DNA from: Alphaproteobacteria bacterium
Lineage (GTDB): Bacteria; Pseudomonadota; Alphaproteobacteria; Rhizobiales; Xanthobacteraceae
Assembly (NCBI GenBank): GCA_005884465.1
Contig: VAZH01000360.1
Span: forward strand, 1-7,284
Length of the DNA stretch: 7,284 nucleotides
Direction: 5' to 3'
Shown: piece by piece, positions 6,330-7,284 of the stretch
Numbering within the stretch: the first letter of the stretch is position 1
How the letters are laid out: every line of letters starts with the position of its first letter
Notes under the pieces: generated by a model
The model's input: only the letters and a program-made list of their open reading frames with translations
Databases searched by the model: none
Told to the model about the DNA's origin: nothing
Made by a program: the position numbers and the translations under genes

Positions 6330-7284
6330 TTATTTGCTGCTCGGATTCTGACCAGGGTTCTGAGCCGGCGCTTGCGTGTTGCCGCCTCGACCGACCGTGG
6401 ACTGATTCTGCGGGGCAGCCTGGCCGGTGGTACCCTGCTTAGCAGATGGCTGCTTTGCTCCACGCGTAACCTGGTCCGTCGTCGATTGGTTCTGCGGCAT
6501 CGGCGCGTTCGCCTGGCCGGTACCCTGTCCAGTCGTATTCTGCCGTGCCGACGGCTGCTGGGTTCCGGTCTGGCCCTGACCGACTGTGGACGACTGGCCT
6601 TGGGTTGCACTCTGACCGGTCTGCTGGCCGATCCTGTTCGACAGCCCCAGAGCGGCAACCGTGCGGGTGTCAACGCTGCCACTCGTCTGGATGCCCTGCT
6701 GCCGCTGGAAGGTGATCAGTGCCTCGCGTGTCCGGGAACCCAATACTCCGTCTGCTTCACCGACAAGCAAGCGCCTTTCGATCAGCACGCGCTGTACCTC
6801 CCGGATCTCCTGCGGGCTCAGGTTGAGCATCGCGAAACTACCGCCGCTCGCGGCGCGGCGGCTGAAGCGCGCCCGCGGTCCCACCGGGACAACCTCGACG
6901 ATCCTGCGGTCTCGATCCAGGAACACGATTTCATCCTCCACGACGAAGAAACTGTAATCGCGGAAGCTTGGGAACACATCGACCAGCACCGGGAAGCTCG
7001 AGACCGACACGATGCGGATGTTCGACGGCACCACCACGCCGGTGTTGACCGCGAAATGGATGGCGTTGACGTTAACGCGCGGCGCGTTTCTGGCCGATAA
7101 CACCGACTGCCGAATCGTGGTTTGCTGTTGCGCACTAAGCGTCGTGCGGCTCGCCTGGGTTTGAGCAGCTACGCCGCTCTGGCCCTGAGCCTGGCCTTGA
7201 GTTTGGCCTTGGGCTGCCGTGCCGGTCTGACCCCGTGTTGTTGCAGCACCCGTCGTCTGGCCCTGCGTAGCGGCACCGGTCCGA
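6330..7284 (-). CDS. DUF1236 and peptidoglycan-binding domain protein, repeat-rich, N-terminus beyond window
   Basis: The reading frame is open from its TAA stop at 6330 to the right window edge, so at least 317 codons are present and the true start and any signal peptide lie outside. Four parts are visible from the N-terminal side. First is a Gln/Gly/Thr/Ala-rich low-complexity stretch (about 7140-7284). Next is a DUF1236 region (about 6882-7139; starts LSAQQQTTIRQ, then RNAPRVNVN and FFVVEDEIVFLD). Then comes a PG_binding_1 domain (about 6642-6821; LSPQEIREVQRVLIERR, DGVLGSRTREALITFQRQQG). Last is a Gln/Thr/Gly/Asn/Pro-rich tail with an internal duplication. DUF1236 has no established function and is frequent in Bradyrhizobium-like genomes, often in predicted exported proteins. 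The binding domain suggests attachment to the cell wall. A GTG at 7103 is an internal codon, not the likely start. The gene converges on the amidase gene. Confidence 0.85.
   Translation of the reverse strand, partial: RTGAATQGQTTGAATTRGQTGTAAQGQTQGQAQGQSGVAAQTQASRTTLSAQQQTTIRQSVLSARNAPRVNVNAIHFAVNTGVVVPSNIRIVSVSSFPVLVDVFPSFRDYSFFVVEDEIVFLDRDRRIVEVVPVGPRARFSRRAASGGSFAMLNLSPQEIREVQRVLIERRLLVGEADGVLGSRTREALITFQRQQGIQTSGSVDTRTVAALGLSNRIGQQTGQSATQGQSSTVGQGQTGTQQPSARQNTTGQGTGQANAPMPQNQSTTDQVTRGAKQPSAKQGTTGQAAPQNQSTVGRGGNTQAPAQNPGQNPSSK
6387..6557 (-). repeat. Imperfect duplicated module in the C-terminal tail of the DUF1236 protein
   Basis: Two segments of the tail align: 6471-6557 encodes QPSARQNTTGQ ... 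PQNQSTTDQ (29 residues) and 6387-6452 encodes QPSAKQGTTGQ ... PQNQSTVGR (22 residues). The second lacks about seven residues in the middle. The likeness is also seen in the DNA (shared GGTTCTGCGG/GATTCTGCGG and CTGGCCGGT blocks), pointing to duplication followed by divergence. The composition suggests a disordered linker or wall-spanning tail. Confidence 0.75.
7140..7284 (-). repeat. Low-complexity Gln/Gly/Thr/Ala coding repeat
   Basis: The frame encodes an imperfect repeat of about ten residues of the type TGAATQGQT, TGAATTRGQ, TGTAAQGQ, followed by QGQ-type dipeptide runs (TQGQAQGQSG). It has no predicted fold and continues past the window edge. It precedes the DUF1236 region and mirrors the composition of the tail after the peptidoglycan-binding domain. 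Confidence 0.7.

Noticed and set aside
6261..7100. 279-codon plus-strand frame opposite the DUF1236 gene
   Set aside because: The minus strand encodes two recognisable domains; the plus-strand translation is Arg/Leu-rich and has no motif.

Overview
The window looks like a chromosomal piece of a GC-rich alphaproteobacterium of the Bradyrhizobium/Rhodopseudomonas group (Nitrobacteraceae). The reasons are the style of the division and cell-wall (dcw) proteins, the meso-diaminopimelate type of MurE, and a DUF1236 protein, a family common in that group. The assignment is inferred from protein character alone, without a database search.

Positions 1-4789 hold the first part of a dcw cluster, all on the minus strand, in the transcription order rsmH, ftsL, ftsI, murE, murF (murF is cut by the window edge). 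The genes are tightly packed. rsmH and ftsL are 2 bases apart, ftsL/ftsI and murE/murF overlap as ATGA, and only ftsI/murE have a gap (60 bases). This suggests one transcript with translational coupling. Its products couple ribosome maturation (RsmH), the divisome (FtsL, FtsI) and cytoplasmic peptidoglycan precursor synthesis (MurE, MurF). The mraZ gene that usually precedes rsmH is not visible.

Positions 4790-5350 are a 561-base divergent intergenic region. The rsmH frame stays open through its first 249 bases, and it carries two small inverted repeats and TTAAC-type motifs. No convincing promoter could be read.

Positions 5351-6136, plus strand, encode an AmpD/AmiD-type zinc N-acetylmuramoyl-L-alanine amidase with a C-terminal peptidoglycan-binding domain and no visible export signal. 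It converges on a minus-strand gene (6330 to beyond 7284) for a DUF1236 protein with its own peptidoglycan-binding domain and Gln/Gly/Thr-rich repetitive flanks. The short gap between them holds a duplicated 17-base repeat and a perfect hairpin with a UUCG loop, a likely terminator for the minus-strand gene.

Every recognised protein except RsmH, an rRNA methyltransferase encoded in the dcw cluster, acts on or is predicted to bind peptidoglycan or its precursors. I do not see a new defence, mobile or RNA-based system. The less ordinary parts are the missing mraZ, the repeat-rich DUF1236 protein and the structured intergenic regions.
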